From Strix aluco (taxonomy: Eukaryota > Chordata > Aves > Strigiformes > Strigidae), in the NCBI RefSeq assembly GCF_031877795.1, contig NC_133946.1, positions 8,593,144 to 8,657,143 of the forward strand: a stretch of DNA of 64,000 nucleotides, in the 5' to 3' direction. The notes under the pieces were generated by a model. That model saw only the letters and a program-made list of their open reading frames with translations, had not been told where the DNA came from and ran no database searches. This document shows, in pieces, positions 11,706 through 26,100 of this stretch. Position numbers and translations under genes: made by a program. Each line of letters starts with the position of its first letter. The stretch's first letter is position 1.

Positions 11706-14700
11706 TCTCCCTTTAAAATATTGATATTAATCTGGGATTTAAGCTTCATTGGTTTTTGGCTATAAGCAAATTTCTGTGAAACTTATTGTCAATAACTCCT
11801 CTGTCCCATCTACCGCTCATCCTCCAACATAAAGTGCTCTGGATTTGTATACTCCAGTTTTGTTTGTGAAACACAGAAGTGTCAGTGTAGCATTGTATGC
11901 TGAGCATCTACAGGGTTGTATTAATAGGATGTAATAAAGCTGAGCACTGAGATTAAGATGGTGATAGAATTAAGGCTTTATGTGCAATTTTTGTTCTGCT
12001 CCTTAAGTATTATGATACAGTCTTGAACTGCACTTCTCCACAGGTTCTTTTGCTTGTTTATTGCACAGGATGAAATGCTCTGGGATTGAAGCTTGCAGGA
12101 ACAATGCTTCGAATGTTCCAGAAATGGAAAGGTGGAGTATGAAAGACAGAGGTTTAGGAAGACTAAAGTTTTGAGTACAGTGATGAGAAAATAAATTCTG
12201 TCTTTGCATGAAAACACTTAGAGATATATTTTCTTTGCTTTTTGACTGCTTACCTGGCTCAGGTCTTATTTGCTTATGTCCCAAGCATTAGGAACTGCAG
12301 ACTGTCAGGTTAACAAATAAACTAGTACCAATTTAACAAATAGACTGGTACACTGAGAATCTGAAGTGAGATGTCTAAAATGAGTAGATGCAAAAAGAGT
12401 AATTTTTTTTTACTTTGGTTTCTTACTGCAAAATGAGATAATATAGATATAACAAAAATGTTAATCAACATCTGCAAAACACATAAATATTGAAGCACAT
12501 TGAGGAGGAAATTAATTATTCTTGTACAGGGGACTGAGGACTGATAATGAAGAAAACATGAGAACTCATTAAGCAAGCACTGTCCATCCTGTCCAATGAA
12601 TGTGGCAGGAATACCTTGGAAAAATAATCTACTTGGCAAATGAGTATAGCAAAAGGAAAGGAAAATAACTTTTCCTCCCCATGTGTCATAGAAGAAATCA
12701 ACAGTTGCTTCTCTTTAAGCTGCTAGTGGGCTCTTGCCATGTCTACTGGATTAGGCTACTCAAATGAGATGAGTGGCCAGATATGTCTAGTACTGCTTAG
12801 TTTCTAGATCCTGTTCACACTTGACTGTGTGATAGATGTGGAGCCTCCAGCACTGAGATGCAAGTGCTCTGGGTGTATGCAGAAGAACGAAAAATGAGGG
12901 AAAATTATGTAGAATAGAGACATCCATAGCATTTAGGTGTGCATGGGAGATTTTTAGTTTGGCATGTTGGCCTTAGAACCCTAGACTGCATATCAGTGGT
13001 ACATGTCTAAATCCTTTTTTTTTTCTTTTTTTTGGGAGGGCCCAGATGAGTTTGAAGCCTGGGTCCTGTATTTAAAGGAATGCTTGAATTTAGGACTGGC
13101 ATATATGATTTAAGAGACTGTTTTCCTGACTGCCTCCCCTTTGAGAATTGACAGCCTTAAAACTCTTCATCAGAATTTCTAATTGACACTTACGAGGTGG
13201 ATAGTCTCTCTTTGTTCTTTCAAGAATAAATTTTTCTTTGCTACTAGGTTATAAAAACCCCAAATAATTACTACTGTGGTTTTGGAATTATTAACAAATA
13301 ATAAAGTCTAGAAATAGATATTTCTCCTCCCTAGTCTTTGTATTAAGACAAATTCATGGAAGAAGGATTCATCAAGGGCAGGAAATCCTTGTGCTACAGT
13401 GTCAAAAGCTGAAGAGGATATTAAAGAAGCATCACTGTATGCTTGTCCTATTCTTAGTTTCTTCTTAGACATCCACTGTCGATCATGATGGGAAACAGTG
13501 CAGAGTTAGCTGATTCTGCAGGATTCTTCTCTACTGGTCAAGGACACACTCTCTTTGCACCTGAAAAATAAGAATCTGTCCATTATATTATTCAGAATTG
13601 GTCAATGGGACAAATGCTTTCAGAGGATTGGAAGAACCGGCTTCTACTGCCTGTGTCCTCAAAAAAGCAGTGACGTACTGAGACGATGAAGAGAAAGATG
13701 GCAGTGAGAATTATGAGCTACCTGAAGACATGTGACTTGAATTTAACACTTTCCATACTGATCCCAGAGCAGGTATTTCCAGTAGCATACCTCTGTGGCT
13801 CTGGTAGTTGATGAGATATCTGATTTTGTGTCTGTGCTCACTGGCTCACTCTTTAGACATGCTTTCTTTGGCATGCATCTTAGACCGAATATAGCGACTT
13901 CCAGATTTTCAGTCCCTGCAAAATGTCTCCCACCACGCCTACACTTAAAAGGGCACAGGATCCAGTTAGCTAATTTGTTCCTAGGCAGTTAAACTACTTT
14001 ACATGAGCTCCAGACCATAGAGTAGATTTAACATACTATTTTAAGAATATGTGAACAGTGCTGTGTAGGGGGACGTATCTGTATCTGTTTTAGAGCGATA
14101 ATCTAATTGGAGGTCGTCCTTTGTGTAACCCTGTTAACATTTTAGACTATTCTGGGAAACCCTGTGGCCCAAGTACTATGGAATGTAGTTAGGAAAAACA
14201 GTGCTTTCTCAAATATTTCAGATGTGGAATATTTATTTTGTAGCCAGAGAAACTTGTTTTGTTGCCAAGCAACTGACCATGAGTAGGATCCACTGCCAAC
14301 TGTACTTAAAAAAAGGGAAAAAAACCCTACTTACCTCTCCTCAGGCTGCATGTGAACATTTACAATGCAGTGAAGAGAAATTCTAAAATAAAATCTGTGA
14401 CGGGATTCATTGTTAGTAGCCTCAAGTCAGTTAGGTCTTTTCCTCCACCTTCCCCTGAGTCATATATAATTGACAGAAGAAACCACTAGTGAAAACACTG
14501 GTGCAGGAAATCCAGTCACTTTCAAAAACCTTCCATTTTAAAGTCTGCCTCATCAGAGCCCTAGATAATGGAGTTTGATCATTCACTCATTGCTGGGCTT
14601 CTAGTCCAAAAGCAGGCAAAGACCTTAGATACAATTTGGAATTCTGCTCAGGTTATTTTATTGACTTGATATGTTTGCTTGAGCAGGCATCCAGATATTC

Positions 14701-17440
14701 AAATATTGTTTATTTTAGAATTCAGGTACCCAAGCTGGTTTTCAGAAGAGCTGAAGATGCTCAGCTTGCACTCAATGGATGAAGGTTAAAATGGGACATA
14801 TATTGCTTTGAAGGAAGCTTGTAGCAATGTGGTTGTAACTGCTTCAGCACAAGCAAAGCACCCCCTACTGCACAAATCTGTTGAATCAAAAGCAGCTGGC
14901 CAGGGAATTGTCTGTCGGTAAACAAACCTGCCTGTTTCACTGGACTTGGCTTGAGTAAACAGTCAGTCTGGATTAACCTTGATGTTATTGAGATTCATTC
15001 TTTGCAGTGGGTATGCCTGGGATGAATGCTTCCACCTCTGCTTTTGGACTGGGGCCTTTATCAGCCATAATAATGGGGAAGAGTGTTTATTAACTGCTCT
15101 TTTAAAATATAAATGGCCTGTTTGGCAACCAGTGAGCACAATAGAAAATGCTATCCACTTGGATAAAAGGGAGAAGGGGAACATTAAGGTTGTTTGATGT
15201 AAGTCAGGCTTGTAGCCAAGTGTTATGGAGAAGTGGGTCAAGAAGCTATAAAAAGATGCAAGACACAGCTTTGAAATCTGAGGGTTTAGGAGCAGTCTCA
15301 GTGATGTTTCAGAACTTTTAATAGGATATATAAGTACTGTTTCTCATAGCACAAGTCTTTTGGGGTTTCTCAAAGATGTCCAGGAAGCACCTGTTTCTCT
15401 GTGTTTCCAGTGTGTATTAGTTGATCTGTTCTTTGTTGTGTGTATAGTGCAGTTCCATGCTTCACTGCCTACTTTGGAGATATTGCTTGGGTTTCTTCCA
15501 GGAGAGGTCAGATGTCAAATTCTTTATGTTTTCAAGCACAAAAGGAGTTTGCCCATGATGCTGCTCTTCAGCCTCCTAAAGCTTCCTCTCCAATCTTGGC
15601 TCTTCTTTCCATTTTGCCCTCCTATTTCAGAATAATGCCTGTCAGTTGACCTCGTTTAGCAGTCAAGGCTCCACATGGTGGCATCACCTGTTCTGCAGCT
15701 TGATCTTCAACTGCTGGTGGAGATTGTGTGTGCACATGTTAGTTGGGTTTTCTTCTGCGACCACAGATGATATAGAAATTGTAATGTTATGTGAGGCATT
15801 TTCATGGCTCTTGTGAATTAATTGGAAAGGTCAAGTAGTGGATTACTTCAAAAAATGCTATTTTAAATTTATTTCAGTCATGTAAGAATGATTATTATTC
15901 TTCAGTAAGACAGAAAAAGATTTACTTAACATGAAAATAAAGACGCTTATCACATTTCTAGTGTGTTTGGGGGAATTAATCACCCCCAAATTCTACTCAT
16001 TATGTTTTTCTCTAGATAAGAATATGTGTACCTTCTGTGCTGATGAGTTTGAGATTTTCATTAATATAGTTTTATTTGGGAAAACTTTTGAGGTTTCAGG
16101 CTAGATTCCAAAAATGCAGAGTTATTCAAAGTGTAGTTCTCCACCATAAAACAGCTAAATTTACTTTTGGTGCAAAATGGTACATGAGTATTGGTGATTA
16201 ATTCCATTTCTGTCACATGTTACTGTAATATTATCAACAAGAGAATAAGTTCAGCAGTACATAATGACTCTGGAATGTATAAGTTTTTGATATAATTGTA
16301 TGTACAAATACGTATTTACCATTTAGGCTGTGGTATAGGTTTGACAGCCTGTGATAATATTTCTTTCCATTATTGTAAAAAATTTTCAAAGACCTCTGTT
16401 GGGAGCTGTAGGATCTTTCCTAAATACAATGATGATAATTTATGTGCCAGTAATACCTATGTGATTCAGACTGGTGATCCATAGGTATATGCATGTGCAA
16501 AAAGTAAAGATACGTATTTGATACTATTTTGGTTGTAGTACCTCATGCTGAAAACATTAGATCCTTTTGTATGAGCTGCTGTGATACTGACGTTTATAGT
16601 CTCCAAAGAGTACTACAGTGGAGTCAGTGTTTCTCTGCTCTTTGCTAATGAATTGTATGAATTTTATACTGTCATCTTGTTCAGTGGCCTATAACAGAAT
16701 TCATCTGAGTAATTACCAAGAGAGGAGAGAGAGACAATAAAGAAATGTCTTCCTTTCCTTTGAGCTTTGTCATTCTATGGCAGCACAGCTCAGGGTGAGC
16801 AGCTCTGCATGCAGGAAACAAGTTGGGCTTGTGCAAATCAGACCGGGAGGTAAGTGACTGCGAGATGCGAAAGGGCGCATGAAAACATGGAAGTTACTGT
16901 GTGTCTGGGTGCCAGAGGCTTTCAAAAAGGAAGATACTAATCTGTCAAATTCAAAAAGTGGAAGAGTTTTCATAAAAATATTTTGTTTGGCAAGATTTCT
17001 TTGGTTCCAGCCTGAAATTTAAGCTCAAAATAAGAGAGCCCAACTGTGCCTCAGGACTCTGGAGTGGCTGATGCTCTCCTTCATGTAGCCACCTAGCATT
17101 TGCCAGACCAAGTCCAGATCTCTACTCCATCTTGATAAAATGAGAGACTGACGCTATCCCATGTGCGCCTTGTGAAGTTTTAGCTATGCTAAACTGTATC
17201 ACTGTCTCTAGATCAAAATTGGAAAGATGTTTTTTTGATGTTAAAGGATTATTTTTTTTTTCTTTTAAATATTAAATCTTCAGCAGAACTGGGGCACTGG
17301 TTCCTTCCAAGTTCTCCCTCAGCCCACTACCTGGGAAATGTATCTCCAGGAGATACCTCCCAAATGGGGATTAGTGCTGCAGTCTAGTGTTGTGTGTGGA
17401 AAGGGAGGAACCTCCCTCGAATTTGTTCCCTTGTCTTCAG
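11706..17440. other. long non-coding stretch
   Basis: Only short chance ORFs on both strands, T-rich runs near 13.0 and 17.25 kb and the hairpin at 15.97 kb. No repeat that I can classify. Confidence 0.55.
15966..15990. repeat. hairpin, 8-bp perfect stem
   Basis: TTTGGGGG and CCCCCAAA are separated by a 9-nt AT-rich loop (AATTAATCA). No U tract or gene end is associated, so I do not call it a terminator. Confidence 0.7.
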
Positions 17441-17518
17441 ATTACACCGATGTCATTTAGAGGAGAGCTGGAAATTCTGCCAGTTCTTGTGCAACTCATA
17501 GCTCATTGCATTCCTTAT
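17441..17518 (+). CDS. weak candidate exon
   Basis: The acceptor TTCCCTTGTCTTCAG is followed by 78 bp (26 codons, phase 0 to 0) open as ITPMSFRGELEILPVLVQLI and onward, ending at TTAT|GTGAGC. The reading is leucine/isoleucine-rich and could be helical. It lies in a 70-codon open frame (17387-17599). No family is recognised, and the codon use does not stand out from the flanks. Confidence 0.13.
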
Positions 17519-18359
17519 GTGAGCAAAATCACTGAAAAATGTGATCTTCTGAATTGTCAGTTACTTCCCAATATTTACTTCTATCTGTGGAAATCATAAT
17601 GTACCACAGGCTGTATTTTAGGCAGTTACGTGTACTGGAGATTAATAACCTCTCACAACAGTGTTGTGTTGCTGATGGTGGTGGAATTATTTCTGATCCG
17701 GAACAGGAAGCATACCTGGGAGGGATGAGACATTCCTTTTTTTATTATTTTTTTTTTGTTGTACAAGGGATATAATTTCCCAGATTAAATCAAATGTTGA
17801 CATACCTATGGTTTGTAATAAATACCAGAATTTTGGGTTAGGCATTTAGCATCTTGACCTTGATAGTATGGGTATGTGAAGAACTGTACTTGGTATCTGA
17901 TAATTAATGAACCTGTTTTCTCCATTTGCATGCAAGTTAAAATTAAATGAATGCTAAAGAACATGACAATTTTTTAAATGACACTCACAGCATTTCAGTC
18001 TATTTCCTGCAAACATTTTTTTGCCACCAGAAGCAGCGGAAATCTTAAAAATAATCTGCAGACTGTGGCTGCCTAAAGATCCAGCCTGGAAGTACTGTTC
18101 AACCATCTTGAAATCTTTCCTGTTTGTGTCACATGGTCATGTGATGAGGAACCAGAGGCAAGACTATCTGATTTTGCTGTCCAGTCATAAACAAGAATAA
18201 CAGCTGATGAAAGTGTGATCCAGTTTAGTGTTTTGCCTAAACCCATGGTCAGAAATATGGTTGCACATGCTTTTCAACAGATAATTTTAACAGGCATGAT
18301 AGGTTTTGTAAGATGGGGTGCTACATACCCCTCTCTTGATCACAGCTAAAACATTATGA

Positions 18360-18430
18360 GCTGAAGCTTGCTTTCCCAGCTGTAATATGGGCACAAGATA
18401 GTGGCTGTGGTATATTATGTATTATTTTGT
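18360..18430 (+). repeat. possible MIR-type remnant
   Basis: GCTTGCTTTCCCAGCTGTAA then TATGGGCACAAGATAG resembles the MIR segment CTCAGTTTCCCCATCTGTAA, AATGGG. Only this short stretch aligns by eye. Confidence 0.4.
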
Positions 18431-20215
18431 TTGAAAATCCTTTGTACTTTGCGCTCTTACTACGTGCCGTGGCTGCTTGGAAGGTCGTTATTAGTCATCC
18501 TGGCCCTGGTTCTTGGCTATGCTGTAGTTAGTTTGCACTGGTCTACTGGATCTATACCATGAAAGAGAGTCTATGAGCCAGATAATCCTTTGCTGTCACT
18601 CTGTTGCCGTAACAGTTCTTATGCTACATAGGGTGCAAAGCTATAAGCAAGGGGGTATCATCAAAACATCCCAACAATGCCTGAAAGCTGCACTAGCTCT
18701 AAGCCACTGACAGCTGATGTAAAGCAGAACAGCTCTGAAGATGCTCTGCTTCACACTAGGGTTTGACCTGGAGGATAAGCAGTCCTGTACTGTGGGTAGC
18801 ACTGGGAGTGCGTACCTGCCTTGGCTCCACTCAGGGCTCTTTTGGGGCAGTTTGAATGCTGCTGAGAGCTTGGCTCGGTGAGCATGTGCTGGCTGCAGCG
18901 AGACTCATTTTTGGAGTGCTTGTACGTGTTGCATGTGTCTATTGCTTGTGACTGGGGCTGCAATGAATATATATATAAGCTATAGGTGGCAAGCACATAG
19001 CTGGTAAATAGAAGAAATAGAAGTGAGTGAAGCAGTAGAAATGTACTTTCACACTTCTCGTGGTTTGCAGGTATTAGTAACCACATTTTACAATAAAATT
19101 TACTGGTGCACCTAATGCAAAAGCAATATTAAGTGATGCATCTGCCAAAACAATGCTGCTTTTTCCAGGATTGGGAAGTACTGAAGTATTTTTATTTTCT
19201 GTAAAAGAGAGTGATCAAGGGTATTGATAGCTCACTGCCAGACATTTTTATTTACTTGTTTTGTCCCATTCTCACTTTTTCTGCCTGTCTTCTACTGAGT
19301 TGAAAAAATGGGCTATGCAGCCTTAACAGTCTCACCTGTGGAATAGTTAGAGCAAAGTGTAATATTCTGAGGCTCCACTTTCCCAAGGCTTCCTGGAGGA
19401 GTCTGTTTATCATCCAGCCTGCAGTGCCTGTATTGGGTTACACTAGGAATGTGGAAAGCTATATGGGAAAATCTGTCAGGCTGTGAAAAGATGTCAGGCT
19501 TTGAAATTTTATGGACCACGCTTGCTAATGCACATTCCATATTTCAGGGTGTCTGGCTACCCTCGCTCCTTGTAAGGATGTGATGTACATTGTAGAATAT
19601 ACATGCATGTTTTGTTACAAGTGCTACTGAACTGATAAACAAGGCCACAGACGTAGGGAAGTCGCAGAGAGGAAATCCCATTAGGGGATAAATTATAGTG
19701 ACACCTGCTAGTGTTGGTACAGTTAAGGGTCAGTCCCCATTTACAAAACATGATCTCTAATAGGTTATGGAACACTGGTGTAACTCCTTTTCCACAGCAG
19801 CGTTCCAGTAAAATCCCAGTTTAGGAGTGGGGCCCATGTTTTTCCTATCTACAAATAATTATGAAAGACTCATCTACCTGTTATCTCTTTAGCTGCTATA
19901 AATCAAGTTTGTACTCCCAAAAGGATTTTCTTTCAGATATTTCAGCAGGACCTAAATTTGCAAGTTGCCAAGTGCAGTTAATAGGACTTTGGTCAGATGT
20001 CTTGAATTGTTCATGCATTGACTACAGTGTATATTACATGTGCTCTGTAAAATAAAACAAAAAACTCCATTAGCTCATTAAATTAGCCTTTGCACATAAA
20101 AGATACTGTATAAAGTTTCAAGAGTCTAAAACTGTGGACTGTATTCAAGACACTTTCTTCCTTATTTTTAATTTCAATTTCTCTTGTAAGGTTACCTACA
20201 TGCCCTGGTAAGATA

Positions 20216-20246
20216 ATTAAAAAACAAAACAAAACAAACAAAAACT
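20216..20246. repeat. AAAAC-type short tandem repeat
   Basis: Successive AAAAC/AAAC units form an A-rich low-complexity stretch of about 30 bp. Confidence 0.8.
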
Positions 20247-22139
20247 TAGGAAATGGAAGGAGTTTCCCAATTAAAAACTGCAACAAAATGTAATCATTAA
20301 AATGTTTTCCTCCTTTTCCCTCTCTGTTGAATGTACTCACCAAGCTAGTCAACTTTCCTAAGTACATGTTAAAAAGGTGGAATATTAACAGCAAATCTGT
20401 TGATGGGGGGTTAATAGGTGGGATTATCTATATGTGTGTACTTATAAAAAGTAAGGCATAAATTCCAAAACCGCAAGAGTTTGTCTGCCTGGTCATGTCT
20501 GTTAGTATTTCTATGAAGCAGAAGACTCCAGGTTTATGAGTGCAAGCAACATGGATCAAAGTCCGTCCCTCAAGTAGGCACATCGAAAGCCATTTTAGGA
20601 TTTTATACATCACAACAAAGATGGGAAACTTTGCTCAGAAGGCAGCAGACACCCCATTCAGATATAGTCAATGTCCTGCGGCTTTAGGGAGAGACTGTTT
20701 AATAAGCTTTCCTCCGTATATGCCCAAAAAATTAGTTTGTCTGTTGGATGAAATTCTGTGGCCTGGTTTATGCAGATCAGACCATATTATTGTAATTTGA
20801 CTGTAAAATGACTCAATACATTTCTTGCGTAACTCTGTCTCCTTTGTTCAGTAGCTCCCTATTTTAAACAACAGTAGTTGTTTAGAAGTTACTAGGGTTT
20901 TGTTCACCAGAAAAAAGAAATTCTGGTCTCTGGCAGCCACTGGTCCCTTGAGAAGACCACCCTTAAGAAGACATGGCCTAGAATAAACTTCATACCATAA
21001 TGAGGGACTGTGGATTTTGCCCATGATGTCTGTCTACAGCACCTGGACAGTTATTGGCCAGACTGAATCCCCAGCAACATCTAAACTTATGCATGTAGGT
21101 TCATGGATGCATTAAGGGTGATGGATTATGGACACCTTTCCCTAACATTTGTGTTGTTTTGTTGGGCTTATATCCAGACCTTAGTGTTATTCAAAGCTCA
21201 TACTTTTTGGTTAAAATATGAAGTAAATACATTGTGAAACTGATACACTTCCAAATAATTTTGTCATCAGGCAATTAAAATATCATGTGCTATAAACATC
21301 TCTAAGATGCTATGGATGGGCAAGTTGCCAGTTTCACAAGTCACATTGCTTTCAAAAGTACAATGAAGGTACAGTACTCTGAGCAGTCTGGAAAGAAAAG
21401 TAATTTTCCAGCTCTTAAAATCTTTTTTTAGCTTTTCGCAGTGCTCTGAAGTCAAATTATTATGATTTTAAAGGCAGAACTGTTAAGTGCCAATGATTTG
21501 TCAGTACTGGCACACTTAAATTCCTGACAACATAGTTGGGCCCATGCTTAATATCTTAATTGTGCATATGAAATGCTTTTAAAGTAAAGCTAGGCAGAAA
21601 ATGTGCGCTTCTTATATTAAAAAAAATAAATTAATTCACTTTATTATATTAGAAAAAACTTCAAATAACTTATACCTTTTTACTCCAGTGTTGCTGTTTT
21701 TGGCTAAGAATATGGCTGCGTAGACTAGGAATTTAAAGAGAGGTCTGTGAGGTTTGACTCTTTTGACATGATTAGATACAAGATTATTTCCCTTGACTTT
21801 AAAAACTGCATCTCTCATGGGCTCGATCAAATTGATTTCAATTTATAAAAAGTTAAAAAACATCTCTTGAACTAATTTGTTAGCTTTAACGGAAAGTGTT
21901 GTGAACCTGACGCCTTAGAAATGTAGTTGGAGGTGTGAACGTAATGGGATTAACTTCAGGCGTTTTGATTTATCATTGTTCTGTGTCAGTTTACTGAAAT
22001 GCAGGATGAAGACAGGGATGTTGTGCCTGCCCAGTGTGCAGCGTGGTATCTCTTGTGAGCAATCAGAGCAGCAAGGTAGCGTGGAAGAGGCGGGTGCTGT
22101 TCCCTGGTCCAGAGGAATCGCTTAACAAGGTGCGCTAAG

Positions 22140-22490
22140 TGAAAGATCATAAGATAATTAAAAGAAAGCTTGCATATCCCCTGGAAATTGTGGCCATGGA
22201 GACCTTTGGTCTAATGTACTTAAAAAGAGAAATATCATTCTAGAGACTGTAATTGTTATCTGCAAAGAAGAAAAAACAATGTGACAATGTTAATGACCAG
22301 TCCCAAAGTAATAAAAGTTCCTTTAGTCTATTGTTGATCTTTAGGAACTAGAATGCCAATGGGGAAACCCCAGAGGAGTGCTAACAATTGGAAAATTTTA
22401 CCTAAACAATTAAGAAGACTAACTTCAGTAATATAATTATTTAGGGAGTACAGCGGGCCATGTGTGCTGTATGTTGACATTCTAATTGGA
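22140..22490. promoter_or_regulatory. possible conserved non-coding element
   Basis: AT-rich sequence with several homeodomain-type cores (TAATTA, AATTGTTA, TAATTG), no repeat character and few homopolymers, just left of the GC-richer segment. This is an impression from texture only; conservation was not measured. Confidence 0.15.
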
Positions 22491-22599
22491 TAATACGCTC
22501 ATGTCCAGTTGACTTGAAGGGGTCTGTCTCAGCACAGGAAAGTGTAATAGTATCTTTCTTCCATCAGTACAAACAGAGGAACAGAACTCCAGGCTGAGT

Positions 22600-23060
22600 T
22601 TTGCAATCCTAACTCAACTGCAGCCAGAAACTCGGTTGATGGGGCTGCTTTGGAGGGAGTTGCCTGGGGAGAGGCAGGGGGGCGGTGAAAAGACCCAGCA
22701 GTGGGCATCCCTTCTCCTGGTCCTTGGCCTGTGTGTGAATGCAGCGTAACTCACTGAAAGAAAAGGGTATTAAGAAGAGCACAGGCCTGCCAGGGCCGAG
22801 CCCTTTCTCAGCAGTGCCCTGCCCTCCCCAGCGTGCAGTCCAGCTGCCGGGAAAAGCCCAGTTTGGGCAGCGCAGGAGTGTCTGCGCTCACCAGGCCCCA
22901 CAGGGTACAGACTTCCCCAAGTCTGCTGTCCTGTGCCACCCTGCTACTACCGGGAGCAGCTTTTGGAGCTCCCTGCAGTGTTTCCCCTGCGTGTCCCATC
23001 ACCCGCTGGCTGGGCTGGAGACAAAAACCTGCATCCGATGATGCGATTCTGAGTGGGCAA
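22600..23060. other. GC- and CpG-richer segment
   Basis: Around 13 CpGs and many C/G runs occur in about 460 bp, again with open frames on both strands (up to 121 codons) that I take to be composition artefacts. I found no TATA-like element placed with a credible first exon. A weak promoter, an enhancer or a decayed GC-rich repeat are all possible. Confidence 0.35.
22641..22683 (+). other. possible G-quadruplex motif
   Basis: Four G runs (4, 3, 4 and 6) occur with loops of about 7 to 10 nt. This is weaker than the other two motifs because of the loop lengths. It sits at the left edge of the GC-richer segment. Confidence 0.4.
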
Positions 23061-23129
23061 GATCTGCTCTTGCTGCTGAGGAGCAAGGGCAGTACCAGGG
23101 CTGCAGGGTGTGCACTCACTGCCATTTGC

Positions 23130-26100
23130 TCTGAGAGATTGAGCTTTGTTGGCAGAAAGATGAAGGCAAAATGCTTGATTACGTGTATAACAATATGAAT
23201 GGTTCAGCAGCAAACCACAATTTTGCGTGTGCTGTGGAGGAGCCATCAACCTGTTCTCTCTGTAAATCAGCATGAATCAGTGAAGCAGTTGCACCGATTT
23301 ATGCCAGGTGCAAACTACTGCACGGTCATATCTGTGTAAATGAATCCCACGACTTTCCTAACTTGAGAGACTATTGTTATTCAGATGAAGATGTAACTGT
23401 CATGGCTGTCTTGTTGGAAGTGCTAGGTGCCCAAGAGCAGTTTGCCATTTTTTGTTCTTTATGTTGTGTGTGTGTAGAGACTCTGTCCTGTTGGGCGAGG
23501 TAGTCTGTGATGATAAACGGGGCACAGAATGGAATGTTTTGAGAGTATAGCAAAAAGAGGATTTAAACGAAAATTTGGAATATTTTCTTAGTAAAACGTA
23601 TGTATTTAACATGATAGAATTTTCAGCACAGAAAAACCAACTTCATAATTTTTGAAGAGGACGATTTATGCAGATGTGCCTGTTTGAATATGAGGCTTTT
23701 GTCTACTTTATATGAACTAACCTCTCATTTTACCCTGCTTCAGCAGTGAGAAGGAACCCTTATAGGGAGGGTATATTTAATGCTGCTGCCCTGGTGCCAC
23801 ATTGCACTTCAGGAATGGTGTAGGCAGAAATCAATATAACTGAGAAGCAAGTAGCTATGGATGTGTGCTGATGGGGTTATTGCATTCTGATCTGCAATAT
23901 TTTTGGAAAATTCACACTTAAATTTTTGTTAGAAATTGTATCTGGAAAAATAAAGCAATTAGTTGTTTTCTGAAGCTTAGTAATGTGGTATATAAATATG
24001 ACTGAAGCAATGAGCATGAGATTTCACTGCAAGTGCTGAGGGAGTAATAGATGGGAATTAGCAAAAGAATAGGGGGAATGAATGGGGATATGCACTGAGC
24101 ATTTATTCTCTTTGAAAGATGATCTCCCTCTGCCTGAGACTTAGAGTTACTAAATAGCTAATGGCTGATACAAATGGTTGCAGATAGGATAGATGGCCTC
24201 AAGATTGATGGCTGACTGTTGTTGGTCTAGCTTTTTAATCCAGGCTTGTGCTGGAATGCAAAGTTCCTAGCTCAAGATCAATTATACCAGGACATCAAGA
24301 AGAAAAAGACAGTCACGGTATTTGTCTGCTTCTCAAACTATCTAAGATGTGAAACAGTTTTTGCTTGCAGTGACATGTCTGTTAATGCCAGGCAATGTAA
24401 TACGTGCCTGTTACAACACTTTGCTTTCAGTTAAGAGTAAAAAAACTTCCGATACACTGCTCAGTCCTTGCACTTTTTGATGAATTATGATTGTGTTGTC
24501 TACACAGATAAATCCTGGGGACTTGGGAGGTCACTGTAACAAAGCAGAAGGTTCCCGAGTCACTTGGAGTGGGCAGCATGCTCCTAATCGAAATTCATTT
24601 CATCACACGGCAGAAATACCGGAATACACCTGGAATACAACAGGGGAAAAAAGACTTATACAACAAGCAGAGATGGGCCTGAATCAATCGGTAGCTCTGA
24701 ATTAGGAGGCGCTTTCATGTGAGTTCATGTCTGAAACATACAGCTTGTCTTCGTTGGTGTCAATAAAACGGAGGCTGGTGCAGGGAATGGAGCGCTGGAT
24801 AATGTAAGAAATCTAAACTTTCATGTGTGGCTCCAAACTGCAAGACATACTTAAATAATGACCATGAAGCAGTTCTCTCTAGCGTAAAGTGTTCTTTACA
24901 ATAACACCTGTTAAACTTCCTTTGATTTTCCATTAACTGAATACCAACAGAGAGGTATTTGTGTATGGGAGGCTGAGAAAAAGATAGAGCTATAACTTTT
25001 TAAGGGTAGTTTTAAAAAATGGTGACTGTAAAAGAATGTGTGTTATTATTTTTCTTTGCTTTTAGCTTCTGATCATTCCTCTCATGTACAAAGCTTGAAA
25101 ATGGGATAAATGTTATGTGCACAATTGCATGCATTAAGATTTGAAAATGGGACTTCAACTGCTCCTTTGCTCATTGGATATCATTCTGTGAAAGAAGAGA
25201 GAAAATCTCTACTCAGGTCAAGGGTGACACAGCAGACTGCAGACAGTTGGTGTGATGACATTATTTAAGATGATATGATTGGCAATAGATACAAATAAGA
25301 TTGAGTTTCCATACAAAGTAAAAATATTAATTGAACAGCTTCCTGCAAATGCTAAAAGTCAATAGATAATTGAATCAGAAAAGGGAACTAGATTAATTGA
25401 ACACATTAATTCTTAACTACTGGGTCAGGTTTGTTTAAAATGCATGAAAATGCTGGTTATTAAATGAAAGCTTCCATCCAGATGTCAAGTGCTGTGACTT
25501 CCTACACTTCTGTAGTCAACCAGCTACAGTCAAAATTCTGTACAAGTGGAGGACTGCATTTTTAAAGAAAAATTTCAGATTTTTTGTTACTTATTTCTGG
25601 CTACTGAAGAATTCTTTAATACAGCAAATAGTGTTGATGCTTTTTCTGTTTTTCTACTCCCCATTAAGTCACCAGTGTAGTCTTCTATGGAACAATTGCA
25701 CCTGACGGTGATGTGCGCAGCTTTTGGGGCTATCCCTGCTCTCTTCTTGGAAATAAAAGACACAACCTACTTTTTCTGCCTTCTCCACCCCACAGACGTT
25801 CCTTAACTCATGGGTTTTAGCTACAAGACAGGACATCCTGTGTGATTTCAGCAAGTCCATATGGTTCTCGAGTGCTTTTCCCAAGGTGAGGATTAGAGAA
25901 CATCAAATGCTGCTTGACGGAGAGAGGAAATCTTGTGTAATGCTTTTGTTCTGCTAACATCTATGTAAAGAGCTGCCTGGGAGTTTTGGAATGGAATCTG
26001 TCATCGCTGTAATCCTGTTCTGGAAAATCGTGATGGAGACAGCACAGGGAGTGATGTCATTGGCTGTCTGACACAGTCATTGCCCACAGCAAACTCATCT

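Larger units (their letters stand above)
17519..22130. other. non-coding stretch
   Basis: Holds a T-rich run near 17.75 kb, the MIR-like piece near 18.4 kb and the AAAAC repeat. Everything else is featureless to me. Confidence 0.55.

Noticed and set aside
14335..14382. 48-bp minus-strand segment with acceptor TTTTATTTTAG and donor GTAAGT
   Set aside because: The splice sites look good, but the segment is short, its peptide is uninformative and nothing nearby fits its phase. Treated as a likely decoy.
22808..23273. Overlapping 100-121 codon ORFs on both strands
   Set aside because: They are mutual shadows within a GC-richer patch, with no start context, splice sites or recognisable domain.
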